Shown: in pieces, positions 1 through 11,600 of the stretch
Position numbering within the stretch: position 1 is the first letter of the stretch
Layout of the letters: each line of letters begins with the position of its first letter
Assembly (NCBI GenBank): GCA_030052745.1
Contig: JANBVO010000021.1
Span: 62,001-126,000, forward strand
Direction of reading: 5' to 3'
DNA from: Pleurostoma richardsiae
Lineage: Eukaryota > Ascomycota > Sordariomycetes > Calosphaeriales > Pleurostomataceae
DNA: 64,000 nt
Notes under the pieces: model-generated
Databases searched by the model: none
Told to the model about the DNA's origin: nothing
What the model saw: the letters and a program-made list of their open reading frames with translations, nothing else
Position numbers and translations under genes: made by a program

Positions 1-229
1 AGGCGGACGGCAGTGGCTGCTGAGAAGCTACCTGCACCTCCACCTCCACCTCCACCTGCAGAGCTGCTGCTGCTGCGACTAGCTCGGGAGCCTCCTGTTG
101 GTTGGCTGCCGCTGGCGCTGCCGCCGCCGCTGATGATGTAGCTCCAGCCTGGCCCTGCTCGCCCGCGTGCACCAGCAAATCCACCAGCGACGGCCGCGCC
201 TTCAACCGCGGGCGCAGGCCAAGCTGCAT
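1..229 (-). CDS. Partial unknown protein, runs off the left edge
   Basis: From an ATG at 229 the minus strand stays open to the window edge (76 codons, no stop). It begins MQLGLRPRLKARPSLVDLLV, then becomes rich in Ala and Gln, with an alternating Val-Glu stretch encoded by a CACCTC microsatellite. The first 20 residues look like a genuine conserved segment and the rest like low-complexity sequence. The ATG sits inside TTTATATGCAG, which could equally be an intron acceptor, in which case the gene would begin further right. I recognise no family. It may be an exon of a larger gene or a chance open frame in GC-rich DNA. Confidence 0.33.
   Translation of the reverse strand, partial: MQLGLRPRLKARPSLVDLLVHAGEQGQAGATSSAAAAAPAAANQQEAPELVAAAAALQVEVEVEVQVASQQPLPSA
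35..57. repeat. CACCTC hexanucleotide microsatellite
   Basis: Nearly four copies of CACCTC in tandem. Within the partial open frame on the minus strand they encode alternating Val-Glu, so copy number would change without shifting the frame. Confidence 0.8.
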
Positions 230-1176
230 ATAAAGGACAGCGCTCTCTCTGGAATTTCTGTGCTGTGAGGGCGAGAAAACGCTCTCTGTCGCCGCATCAA
301 AACGCACTGACGTGGGAAAATGTTGTGGTGGGGGAAGGAGGCCGCGCAGGCTGACGGTAGGGGCCCCGGCATGTGTACCTCTCCCTCCGATTTACCCGCC
401 GGAGGTACTTCGCACTCGCTGCCTAATAAAGTGACGGTATTCCGTACATCCATCTACACAACCCCCTGCCAATAACACGCATGAGCCGACGTTCACTCAT
501 CAATGCCGCCCCCAGAGACCAGGAACAGCTTGATTACTCTGCTTCGCCGTCTCGCACCCCATAAGTCGCTCTCCCTCTGTCTGTTCTTCCTGTGTTCGGC
601 GTGTTTGATCTACCGAGTTACCTCGATTCCACTCGGGTTCCCGGGCATGCGGCGAGTGCCATGGAAACTCTCCAGGATGTGCTCAATGTGCTCCATGCCA
701 GGACTATCCTTCCGTCTCGACTACGTCCGGACAAGGCGACTCCTGTTATGCAGGTCGACTTTGCCCAGCCTCTCTAAGATCTCTCCTTGTAGACTGTCAT
801 TGAGTAAAGGGACTCTATGTTCTCCCGGTTGAGAAAGGCATATGCGATACAGCAAGTGGGCACAAACAAGTGGACGACCACCGCTCGAGGGCAAGAATAG
901 GCTTCACTTCCCAGAGGCTAGGTCCTCCGCTTGCTACCGTATGGTCTGCCTACCTAGGTACTTTTTCGTTCTTAGAAAAGTAGCACGCAGTTGCTTCCCA
1001 GGCCTTCTTCGACCACCTTGTCACTAAGAAACACAGGCACAGAACAAGATGCATAGGTATAATCGACAGCCAAGGTCTATAGACATTATTCTAAACGTTC
1101 ACAGATATATACTAGGCGGGATTCATACATCCCATATGCAGAAATTCCGGTTTCCCTATATCCAACCCCCTCCCCC
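230..1176. other. Intergenic region, left edge gene to sphingomyelinase 3' end
   Basis: No convincing coding sequence on either strand. Short open frames here lack homology signals and codon bias. The left part is probably the promoter or upstream part of the partial gene, and the right part (about 1030-1176, A/T-richer) the 3' UTR of the sphingomyelinase gene. Confidence 0.5.
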
Positions 1177-3445
1177 TTAATCCACCACCCCCTCCGCTCT
1201 CCTCCGCTCCCCGTCCCTCACCCTCTCCTCCAACACCTCCAGCGCCTCCCTCCTAACCACCAGACTCCCCAGCGTCGCCCTTGAGACCGACACCCCACAC
1301 TCGTCCACGTGCGCCCCCGGGCCCATCTCGCTCCTCCTCGTGAAGTGCACCCCGGGCGTCAGCGTCGCGCAGTTATCCTGCGCCCGGCCCCCGCGCAGCG
1401 CGCAGATCTCCGCCGCCACGCACGACCCCGTGCACGTGTCCCCGGCCTTCCACCCGCGGCTCTTGCGCGCGTTGTACGCGTCGAAGGCCGCCTGGTCAGC
1501 CTCCAGGGCGGCGGTGACGTTGTGCCAGAAGGCCGGGGACAGCTCCTCCCTGGTCCAGGAGGCGTTGGGGGAGGAGGAGGACTGGGAGAGGGGCGGCGAG
1601 ACGAGGGGCCCGTAGGCGTCCCGGGCGGAGTAGTACTTCGTCCAGGAGGGGCCGGCGGCGGACTGGAAGGACGGGTCGGTCATGTCGGCGATGTAGGTCG
1701 TCGCGTCTAGGACGGCGAAGGTCACGGGGTCGACGTCGTACACACGGAAGGCCGGATGGCCGGACATGGGCATCAAGGACGGGGCGATGTAAGAAGTCAT
1801 GACGGCGGCGGAGTGGGTGCGGTTCTCGTAGGAGGAGTAATGGATCTCGAAGTGGTCGACGTGGGTGTGGCCTTCTCGGCTTGGTGGTCAGGACTGCTAA
1901 TTTAATCCAGGGTGAACACATGGGGTCTTACCGAAAAACATGGCTGCGATGGTCGCATCGTAGCGGTTGACGATCTGGTCGAAGTAGTTTGACCTGGAGA
2001 GAGCACGGTCAGCTAATGCCATCCCAGCATGTCCAATGGCCTAGCAGCAGAACTTACCCGTCGTGGAAGGCATCGTCGACGCCCATGGGCATATGCCCCA
2101 CGATGTACACCCTCTCGCCCGCCCTCTCCGACGCGTCCAGCTCCTCCACCAGCCACGCCAGCTGCCCGCTCGGGTCCCTCTCCATCGGCTCCTCGTACAG
2201 CCAGTAGTTCTGGGTGTAGTACAGGTTCGTGCTCAGCGACACCACCTTGAGGTTGCCCCCCGGGTACTTCACCGAGTACGCCCCGAAGTCCTTGGCCTCC
2301 GCCGCCTCCGTCGCCCCCAGCCACGGCGTCCACGCCGCCGACAGCGCGTCGTACACCCACTGCGCCTGGGTCCCCACCGCGGCCGGCGGGAACGCGTTGG
2401 TCGGCGACCCCTCGTGGTTGCCCACCGTGCCGTACACGAGCGGCAGGCCCGCGGCGGCCATGCGCCCGTACGCGTCGTCGATGTCGATGGTGTTCTGCGC
2501 CTGCGTCGTGTTCCACACGGCGTGGTCGACGATGTCGCCGGTGAAGAGGCTGAAGGCCGCGTCGGGCACGATGGCCTTGATGGCGGCGTACAAGCTGTCC
2601 TCCAGACTGACGGGCGAGTCGCACTTGTGGTCTCCGTTCCGCCCCGCTGGGGCGTCGTTGTGGCCCGGGGAGTCGTCGGTCGTGTAGCTCCTACGTCCAC
2701 AGTCAGCATCTGGCATTGAGGGCTCATCATGGACATCACGGTTTACCTGCAGCAGGTCGGCTTGGAGCAGTTTGCGTTGGACCCGGGCACGTAAAACTGG
2801 TCCACGTGGATATCTGAGAAGTGAACGACCTTGATCGGAGTCTGCCCGCTCGGTGCAGGACGCCCGGTGCTCGGCTTCGGTGACGGGAAAGGTACGGTAT
2901 ACGGGGTAACGTCCGGATAGTCACAGAGACCAAAGAAGGTGGTGCAGAAGATCTTGGACATCTTGGAGCCGATTGACATCTCGCGCAGATCGTGGGCCAT
3001 GATGGGGCCTTCAAGGGCTACAGCACCGTTGCAGACATCATCGTCCAAAGACTAGCCACCACAGTGTGAGTACAGAATACGTAGGGATCATGGGTGAGAT
3101 AGACTTGCACCAGAGAGCTTGCAGATATCCTGTATGGTCTTGACGAAGATCTTGTCGCCGAGAGCAGCAACGCCCTTGAGCAGGAGCAATACCGACTGTG
3201 ACTGAGAGTTAGTGCTTGGCGCATCCCCCAAGACTATGATAGATGCGTCGACAGACCTCGCATGCTGTGCAAGACGCAGCACCTTCGATGGCGTCCCAGA
3301 TACTCGAAGCTAAGCTTCGGGATTGGAGATCGACCAAGGTGTCCTCCCTGACGACGAGAGCGTCCTCCACGGGCACTCCATCGTTGATCAGAGGCGTTGC
3401 CAGGCTGAAGCTGAGGGCAAGCGGGAGCAAGCAGACGAGCCGCAT
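1177..3445 (-). CDS. Acid sphingomyelinase-like phosphodiesterase
   Basis: Predicted secreted sphingomyelin phosphodiesterase (656 aa), which would cleave sphingomyelin-type or related phosphodiesters outside the cell or in vacuoles. Six exons: 3445-3257, 3195-3109, 3051-2747, 2690-2058, 1993-1932, 1871-1177; all phases agree. Order: signal peptide (MRLVCLLPLALSFSLATP), saposin-B-like region with paired Cys (SCTACE, ICKLSG, DDDVCNG), then a calcineurin-type metallophosphoesterase domain with the five metal-site motifs FSDIHVD (about residue 172), TGDIVDH (about 246), GNHE (about 285), VGHMPMG and FFGHTHVDH. This order is diagnostic of the ASM family. The second intron starts with GC (GGT|GCAAGT), which is needed to keep frame. 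Function is by family; substrate preference of fungal members is not established from sequence. Confidence 0.9.
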
Positions 3446-4953
3446 AGTGAGAGTCCAGCGGCCTCGACCTAATAATAGGGGAAGCTAGCTACGTCGGCAT
3501 ACCAGGGACCAAGGGAGCCCTAAAGGATGAGCCCGCGAAGTGAGCCGGACGAGGTCACTTATAGCTCCCGTCAACTGTCCTTCCTGGCCAGACCCGAGCA
3601 GCGATCGATGCTTGCAAATGCCCTCCGCCAGTAACCAGTTCCCATGTGAGTCCATCACAAGGTAGAAAGCATCGCAGCTGCAGCTCTGGCGTTGTCTCGA
3701 CTTTATAGGGACCCATCCCCTTTCTCTCCTTGTGTAGACACATCTGCATAGGGGTCATCCGCAACCCCATCATGTTGGCAACACCCAATAGACGGCCACA
3801 TAGCCAGGGGATATCGGTCCAATTTGGGCAGGTCTGCTGGCGCGCCCGTTAAGAGGGGCAAAGAGAGCGGACAACATGTTTCTGTCCTGCATATGCCACG
3901 CTCCCGCACCTGCAGGTCCCAGCGGGACATTTGGTCACGGCTGTTGGTCAGCTCACCCCGGCTCTTCGTCTCATTCTCTTCATCACCCCCTGAGCTTCCC
4001 CTCGCCAATGCCGACGGAGATGGGGTGAGGAGATCAGGGCACGTGGAGGCCGAAGAAGGCCGTTCTAGAAGGCCATTGGACGGCGGGCTGCGGTTGGCAG
4101 ATTTGGCAGATGAGAGAGAAGCGCCGGCCGAGCCAGCTCCGAACAAGGGTGTGGTTGGTGTCTCTTGTTCGATGCCACCCACCAATGTCAAATAAGAAAT
4201 AGCAGGGGGAGTTGGTAAATGTCCAAGGGCGAAAATAGCTAATCTTGACCCCAGAAGCAGCTGAAAGCCTCGAGATGTGACAGAACACTCGGAGAGGTCT
4301 TCAGCTGCGTGGCTCCGCGAATGATGATACGTCTGTGTAAACTCAGTCACACATTTCCTGTGACAGGAGAGGAATTCACAAATTGCCGTAAGTGTCTCAT
4401 ATAGAAGTGAGATCCAGCACCGAGACTGAGGAAGTTTAGTTTAATAGGAATTGAATATTTCTGCTCTCCTCTCCTTCCCAAGTTCTCACAGTGTAAGCGA
4501 GGCAAGTCAAGGTCTAGTTTCAACAGACATATTGTGTCTAATCCTTCCTAGATAAGAAGTGGAAAACATCGTGAGGAAGACGTCCTCTAACCCCGGGGGA
4601 ATATATGTATAATGGTATATACAGGCTATCTAAAGAAGCCCTCACTTAGGTAGCCAGAGAAGCGAAGAAAATTTGTAATAAAAGATAAGGGGGTTTTCTC
4701 TTCCCTTTTTCCCTTCTAATGCCGGGCCATCGTCGACTCCTCCCCAGCACCGAGAGGGAGGAGGAGGAAGCCTAGTTCGTCGGCCGATAAAACCGCGCCT
4801 TTCCCGATACTCCTGAAGACTACCATCTCCCCGGAAAGAAAAAAAAAGTTGTTTCTTTTTCTAGTTTATTCTTCTCTTCCCTCCCGCCGAGTCATTACTG
4901 CTCCCCCGAAGCGACCATCGCTTTCGCTACGGCAATGATGTACAGTCCCTCGC
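3446..4953. other. Intergenic region between sphingomyelinase and Rds1-like genes
   Basis: Contains the upstream region of the sphingomyelinase gene and, towards 4953, a T/C-rich stretch (about 4680-4890) likely to be the 3' UTR of the Rds1-like gene. A 215-codon minus-strand open frame (3703-4350) is not convincing: it is low-complexity and lacks a recognisable domain. No RNA gene or repeat seen. Confidence 0.5.
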
Positions 4954-5964
4954 TCACGAGAGCTGCAGCACCATCGGCCCGGCGACGATGATGTCGTCGG
5001 TGAGCACCCCCGTCAGCGGGCTCGCGCTGGCGAGGTTAACGTAGACGACGCCCACCAGGTTCTGCGGCACCACGCACGAGCCGCCGGTGAAGGCGCTGAA
5101 GACGGTGCCGCCCGGGAGGCCGCCGACCGAGAACGCGCACGCCGTCGCCGACGACGCCGCGTCGCTCGCCAGCGCCAGGATGTCGCCGATCTTGACCTGC
5201 GTGCCCGCCGCCGGGCTGGACATGGTGAGCGTCGGGAACGCGGTGAGGATCAGGTTGCTGCCCGCCGGGCAGGACTGGATGAATGGCGCGGCCAGCGAGA
5301 AGACCTGCTTGGGCGAGAGGGGCGTGTCGAAGGCGTTGGGCGCGGCGGCGGCGCCGGTCCCGATGCGGACGAAGCTCTGGTGGCGCGCCTCGACGGTTAG
5401 GATGGACGCGGCGGTGCCGAGGATGGAGGGGTCGGCGAGGATGGGGCCTGCGCCCAGGTATGCCGACACGCCGACCTGCTCGAGCACGGCGGCCGTCGTG
5501 ACCATGGCCTGGGCCGAGGCGAAGGCCGCGTCGAAATTGTACGTGCACGGCTGCACGGGCTGCACGCCGGCCTGGGCGATGGCACCCTGAAGCAGCGAGA
5601 CGTGCGTCTGCTCGCTCGAACCGATGCCGATCAGGTCGGTGACCTGCGTCTGGCTGAGGCCCAGGGCCAAAAAGTCGGACTGGGGGAACTTGGCGAAGCC
5701 CTGCTGATAGAATGTCGCTTCCAGCCACTCAAGAGTGAGAGCGCTGCGAGCATGTTAGTCATATGCTCCCCTGGCGATGTCCTCGCGAGTTCGAAGGTTC
5801 CCTTACAATTGCAGGACGTCGATGTCCGTCAGACCCAGCGCCTGTTCTGCTGCGCTTTGCCTCTTCATCAGGCCGTGGATCTTCATTTGCCTCTCCGTCA
5901 ACTTGGGGAACGCCGGGAGCGCAGCGGCGACGGCAGCCAACCCTGCCACGATGGCGGTCTTCAT
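4954..5964 (-). CDS. rds1: Rds1-type secreted ferritin-like protein
   Basis: A 315-residue protein of the fungal Rds1 / ferritin-like domain family (Ferritin_2 type), named after an S. pombe stress-responsive gene; the biochemical role is unknown. Two exons, 5964-5807 and 5743-4954, with a 63-bp phase-2 intron. The N-terminus MKTAIVAGLAAVAAALPAFP is a signal peptide. The first ferritin-like helix carries FALTLEWLEATFY straight across the splice junction, which supports the intron. A later helix has TVEARHQSFVR with the ExxH pattern of diiron-type ferritins. Alternating Ala/Gly-rich loops and a Cys-containing C-terminal beta region (CVVPQNLVGVVYVN) are typical of the family. A TATATA sequence lies about 280 bp upstream, followed by a CT-rich leader. 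Confidence 0.87.
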
Positions 5965-8682
5965 TATGGACGGCATATTGCTTTCGGATTATGGTGTTTC
6001 CCCTGTTTCTTCTCTCGCGGAATGGCTCGTCGGGCTGTTCTAGACAACGGTTGACCTGTTGAACGTTGGAAAAAAGAGTGTCGTTCCTGAATCGAAAGCA
6101 AGACCAGCCTGGCTGTTCTTCAAAAGGGGTATTAAAGGAAGTAAGAAGACAAACAAGTAGAGAGAGAGACAGACGGAGATCCGAAAGAGAGTGAGAGTGA
6201 AGAGGAAACGGTGATCCCACAAGCAGACCAGCGCTTTTGGATATATAACAATGAGAGAGAGAAGGGTAGGGAGGAGAGGGAACGAAACCCACGAGGCCGG
6301 CCTTGGGAAACGGGCCAGCAATAAAGAGGCGCTCCGGCACTTGCCAAGACGTAAGACCAGCGGGTGGACACGCTCACGGCTGCTCGACCTTCCGTGGCCG
6401 GCTCCATCGCGTTCCTCCTGGCGGGCAATGCGGGAGCATCCAAGCTCAAGGCTAATAAGCTTCAGACCGTGGTCGGGATGGACAGGGAGAGCAGGGGAGA
6501 CGCCCAGGGGGGGCACGTCTCCTTCAGATGGCAGCAGGACCGGAGATCTCTAGCGTAGCGTTTCGTTTCTTGGGCGCTCCAGAGGGGCCGCTGTGAGGTC
6601 CGAAGAAGGCTTCAAGAGGCTGACGGCTGCCCAATGGGAGCGGTGGCAGCAGAGCAGGGTTGGCTAGATCCGATGGACAGCGGCCGACGCCATCCCACCC
6701 ACGACGAAGCTTCTTCTTGGCAGGGTCAATTACGGAGCACCTGGGCTCGGGTCGTCAGCGTGCCTTGCATGCCTGACAGGCTTAATTAGTGGACCGCAAG
6801 GGTCTGCCGGTGTGTCTTCAGGGGTGGCACGGGGCAGGCCGGGGGTGCTGTGACAGCGACGTTGTCTCAGGATGGTTTCGGTGCGGCGGACCGTGATGTT
6901 GCCGACCTCACTTCGTCTCTCTGCAGCCAAGCGCCCTTGCGACAAGCCGCTCTCGCTTGCGGGCCACAGCTTGCCCCTCTAGTCTCTGTACTCTACATAG
7001 TAACGCCGCAGAGAGAAACAAGCCTCTCGGTCCCTGTCTGTGATAGTCTGGAACGGGAGATCCTCGGAGAGGGATAGCAGCCCAACCGTCCAGTCGCCGT
7101 CGCATAGTAAAGATGCCGACGAGGATGATCTGGCTGATCTCTTGAGATGCCACGCTTCCGGGGCTTGGCGTCCGGGTAGCGAGGACAGCCGGCGACGCGG
7201 GCAGGAAGATGCCCGTAGGCTGTAGCGACTCTGTTTCTGTTAAGCTCATCAAGCATCGAGGCGGCGGCAATCCTCGCTGGCGGCCAATCCTGCGCGGAAG
7301 TTCAATGCTTGACTGCGGAAGTGAGGATGCATCTAGACGTATGCACCATCCGGAGCATAGACGCCGACCGGCGGCAGCTGTCTGTGATGTGGCTTGCGTT
7401 TGCTTGGGCACCACACTGGGCGGCTGAGCCCTGACTCGAAGCTGGCCGTGAGAGGCGAAACATCGTGACCTGCCCCTGTTTACCTGCGATACGCTCTGTT
7501 TGAAGGGGCCTCTTAGCGTAGGGGCCACGAGATGACGGTCTAGTGTCCTCGGTAAACACGAGGGCATGGCGGCCACCGGATCTTGGTTTGCATCTTAGAT
7601 CCATGTCCGACTATTCTAGTCGCTTGCGCAGGTCAGATTCTCCCCTCCTCGCTTCGAATGTGCGATGATGCAAGAAGCAGACCACGCATGCAGCCCGATG
7701 CACCGTTACAGCGGCAGCAGCAATAATTCAGACGAAAAGCGGCAGTTGTCTGAATGGGCCAGCTGAAGAGGCTGTCCACCACTGTGCTGCACCGATCGGG
7801 ATCTGGGAAAGTTAAGGAGGAATTTAGACTTAATACTCCTGCATGGTTAGCCCAGACACCGGTGCGGGCTTTAATAATACAGACCGCCAGGGACCAGCCG
7901 AGCCTCCTGTCATTTTAACCTTAACCACAACTACCTCCATCCCAAGGTACGGCAATTGAGAACTTGAATCAAAGAAGAGCTCTAATATGGCAGACGAAAC
8001 TTTCGGAGAAGAATCCACTCTCTTCCCTTTGCCCTTGTCAATCTCTGGAGTTATCTGAAGAATCTGCGAAGGACAGAGGTGCGAGTGACAGATTCCCCAC
8101 GGTCGGCAGTTCCCTCCACCAGCGGCCAACTGCTTCGGATGGTCTGCATCGTCCAGCCTGGGATATCATCATGCACTCTCTTCCTCCTTCTCCTGGCCCA
8201 CCGTCAGCTTGGGTACAGAGTCATCAGAGCGACGATCATCTTCCTGCACTGCTTCCGTCTGTGATATATAAGTGTGGGTGGCATGTATGGCTGACGCTGG
8301 ATGGTGTGCGAGGACACTGCAGTATGTGAGAGTACTCTCAACGCCATCTCCTGTCACAACGTCCATAAGTCTTTTCTCATCTATTCTCGGCTGCAACGAC
8401 AGACTATTTGCTCTTCTCTCTTGAATACTGCTACTGCCGCTTCCAAATGCACTCAGACTTTCGGCTGTCAACTAACAAAAGATATACCCGGACAAAGCCC
8501 CTGTGCTGAGCTTCCTTGGAACCGCTTGACAATCTTCCATTCTCACCTTCTTCAAGTTTTTCCTTTTGGCTGCTGCGCTGCTTCATTCTCCAGCTCGTTT
8601 GTTCTCGCTCCAGCAAATTCTCGGAGTTTTTGCCGCCCCTACCTTCTTTACAGTGCTTCTCATCGACGCCCTCATGTGCTCC
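5965..8682. other. 2.7-kb intergenic region
   Basis: No supported gene. Near 5965-6350 the minus strand reads as a CT-rich leader of the Rds1-like gene, with a TATATA motif at 6241-6246. The rest has only short or biased open frames; the longest (6908-7576, minus, 222 codons) has arginine/proline-rich composition and no domain. The last part, up to 8682, is the SSD1 3' flank. It may hold an unrecognised non-coding RNA, but nothing in the sequence shows one. Confidence 0.5.
6241..6246 (-). promoter_or_regulatory. Possible TATA box of the Rds1-like gene
   Basis: TATATA on the minus strand about 280 bp upstream of the start codon at 5964, with AG-rich plus-strand sequence (CT-rich on the sense strand) between them, as in leaders of strongly expressed fungal genes. 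Confidence 0.35.
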
Positions 8683-11600
8683 TTAGAGCGCATAAGGGTT
8701 GAGCGAGCGGATCGTCAGGCATCTGTGCACTGTTAGCATATCGTTCCAGGTTGTAATCTGGCCAAGCAGTACTTACGGTGGGCTCTTGCTGAGATCCGTC
8801 TTGAGGATAACCGGCACTCTAGTCATCTCCGTCACATCCTGGATGTACTCGCCACCTTCCTCTCTAAGCTTGAATAGCTTGAGGTACTTCTCCTTGTTGG
8901 TCAGGCGAGTCTCAGGGGCCTCCACCATCGGCACCTTCGAGTCGGACCTAGTGCGGTGCAGATTGCCGGCCGCAGTGGAGGAAGCGCGGGTAGGCGAGCC
9001 CGGCACACTCTGGGTTGGGCGCTCTGCGAGAGAGGCACCAGCCATGGCCTCCGTTATGTCTGACCCGTTGTCGTCATCATCGTCGAAGAGAGCGTCGACA
9101 TCATCCGTGGAGATGGTACCGGTCTCCGTCTGTTTCCTCGCCTGCTCCTCACGTTCCTTCTTGGCTCGCTCGGCTTCCTCAGCTTGACGAGCCGCGGCAT
9201 AGGCGTTGGACATCCTCACAGACGCCGCGGCCTTGGGGCGCTCGTCCTCCGGCACATATGCAGAACTGGGAACGCCCTTTTCCCAGTACAGCTCCAGTAT
9301 CCTCTTCTCCTTCCTGAACTCGGCCTTTTTCAGGGGCAGCTGATCACAGTGCACGCGCTTCTCGAAGCCCCACTCAGGAATGAGGACGTCAAAAGCCGAC
9401 TCGTAGACGCAGATCACAACGCCCTCGCTGATGAGGTCTCCGTTGACTTCCTGTCGCTTCTTGTCCATTATCCGGCAAGATTCGATGTGGATGCTCTGCT
9501 CTTGGGCGTTCTGGGCAGAGTCCTTCTTCGTATTGCAGGACTCAGTGGCCTTGACGAGCGTCTCCAGATCCTCGTTGTACTCGACCTTGCCCTCAGAAAG
9601 GACAGCATCAAGCTGGCGGTGGACTATAACATCGGCATAGCGACGGGTCGGGCTCGTGAAATGGGTATACAGAGGCAGATTCAAGGCATAGTGAGGCCAG
9701 AGCTGCTTCGCAGTTTTGCCAGCGATGAAGTACTTGGCACGCTGCATCGTCTTGAGTAGCAGCGTCTCCATACCCTTCCTGATATCCGCATCATCCACTT
9801 TGAACAGACTGTTTTGGAGAGCACCACTGCTTGAGTTGTCAATCTCATATCCCAGAGCCGTCATCCGCTCTACGAAGGTCTGGAGACGGCGAGGATTGGG
9901 AGCGGCTTGTCTCCGAAGGAATGCCTTCTCTGGCAGGCCTTGAGCCAAGCGCTGAGCCACGTAGGCGTTAGTCTTATGCATCAGCTCCTCAATCATCTCA
10001 GTAGCCGATGTGGAGTCAAAGATGTTGTGCTTCACTGGAATGTTTTCATCATCAAGCTGCTGCAAGAGCCGAAGAGGAGCGATAGGCTCGCCGCCTGCAC
10101 CCAGACGGGTCTCACGGAACTTCTGCGCAACGGCCTAAACACACACTGTTAGATTTGTCCTCGGGATGGAATCTCCTGTGGAAGTGAGGAAAGTAGCTTA
10201 CATTGAGAATCTGCAGGTCCTTAAGCTGCACCGCTTCATGCTTGAAATCCGGCTGAGCTGACAGAGCCGCATCAATCTGGTCCAGAGATACCTTGCCGCC
10301 GCTCTTGATGATACCCTTGCCAACCCAGGTGTCACCATCAGCAACCGAGCCGTTGTGTGGGTTGACATTGAAGACTACGCTGACAGTAAAACGGTCCTGT
10401 CCCGGCGTCAAGGAGCAGACCTCCCTGGACAACTTGGGCGGCAGCAAAGCGCAAATCCTGTTCACCAGGTGAACAGCAGTCCCGCGCTTCTTGGCCTCGC
10501 GATCCACAAGGGAGTTCGCCTTGACGAAGTGAGTAATATCCGGCACATGAACACCGATCTCGATCTTGCCGTCCGGTAGAGTCTTCACATGGATGGCATT
10601 GCCAAGTTCAGCGGAGCCATCAAGGTCAAGCGTGAAGGTCTTGTCGTTCCGGAAGTCGCGCCGGGAAGCAACCACTGCCTCATCCTCCTTGGAGACGGAC
10701 CAGTCTTGCAGGCCGACGCTGCGCAGCACCGCCTCGGAGAAATCATCCGACGCGAAATTATTGTCACGAAGGAGAGCATCGGTCTCCACCTTGAGATCAC
10801 CCATACGGCCAAGCTGCTCAACAAGGGTGCCGAAGGGATGAAGAGACGTAATGGGCCAGCGCTTGATACACGCGACGAAGATGCGGTCAGCGTAGTCCTG
10901 GTGCTTCTCAACAAAGTCACGCGGCGCCTGCTCCGTTGGAATGGCAATTAGGGGAACGCGCTTGTCGGTCGGCTTGAACCACACAATCTTGGGCTTGTCC
11001 TGCTGACGGCTATCTTGGTGCCGGCCAGAAGCGCCATCTCGAGCTGCTCGCTCGGCCTCTTGCTTCTCCTTTGTGGCCTGACTGCTGGGACGGAGCAAGC
11101 CAAGGGTTCCCGAGAACATCTGGCCGGCGACACGTTCGACCACAGCGACAATGTGGCCGGCGTACAGCGGCTTCTGCTCATCGTTGATCTCCTCTTCTTC
11201 AACAAGAAGTAGGCTTTGACCTTCAACTTCAACGTCGTCGTTCTTCTTCTGCGTCGGGCGCTGTCTCAGACTGCCCCGGCGGCGAATGCCACCATCAGCA
11301 GCGGCGGCGTCAGCGTCATTGGAGTTGGTTTGGCTGCCACCGTTGGTAGAGCCAGACCGGGTATCTGTAATGTCCTTGCGTTTCTTCTTCTCCTCCTTCT
11401 CTCGCTTCTGTGACCAGACCTCGTCCACGTCGAGCAGCTCCACAGCTACCAGATCGCCTTCCAGAGCGCGGTTACGATCTTTGCTTCCGCAAATAAAGAT
11501 ATCCGCGTCCAGAAGCCCGTCCTGGGTGGACACATACGCATCGCTACGGTTCTTCTTGTTTACACGGAGAATACCAGACACCAGTTGGCCGTCTCCAAGA

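Noticed and set aside
3703-4350. 215-codon minus-strand open frame
   Set aside because: Low-complexity Ser/Pro/Gly composition and no recognisable family; position in the promoter of the sphingomyelinase gene.
6908-7576. 222-codon minus-strand open frame
   Set aside because: Arg/Pro/Ser-rich with no domain, no consistent splice partners, and overlapping open frames on the other strand; likely chance in GC-rich DNA.
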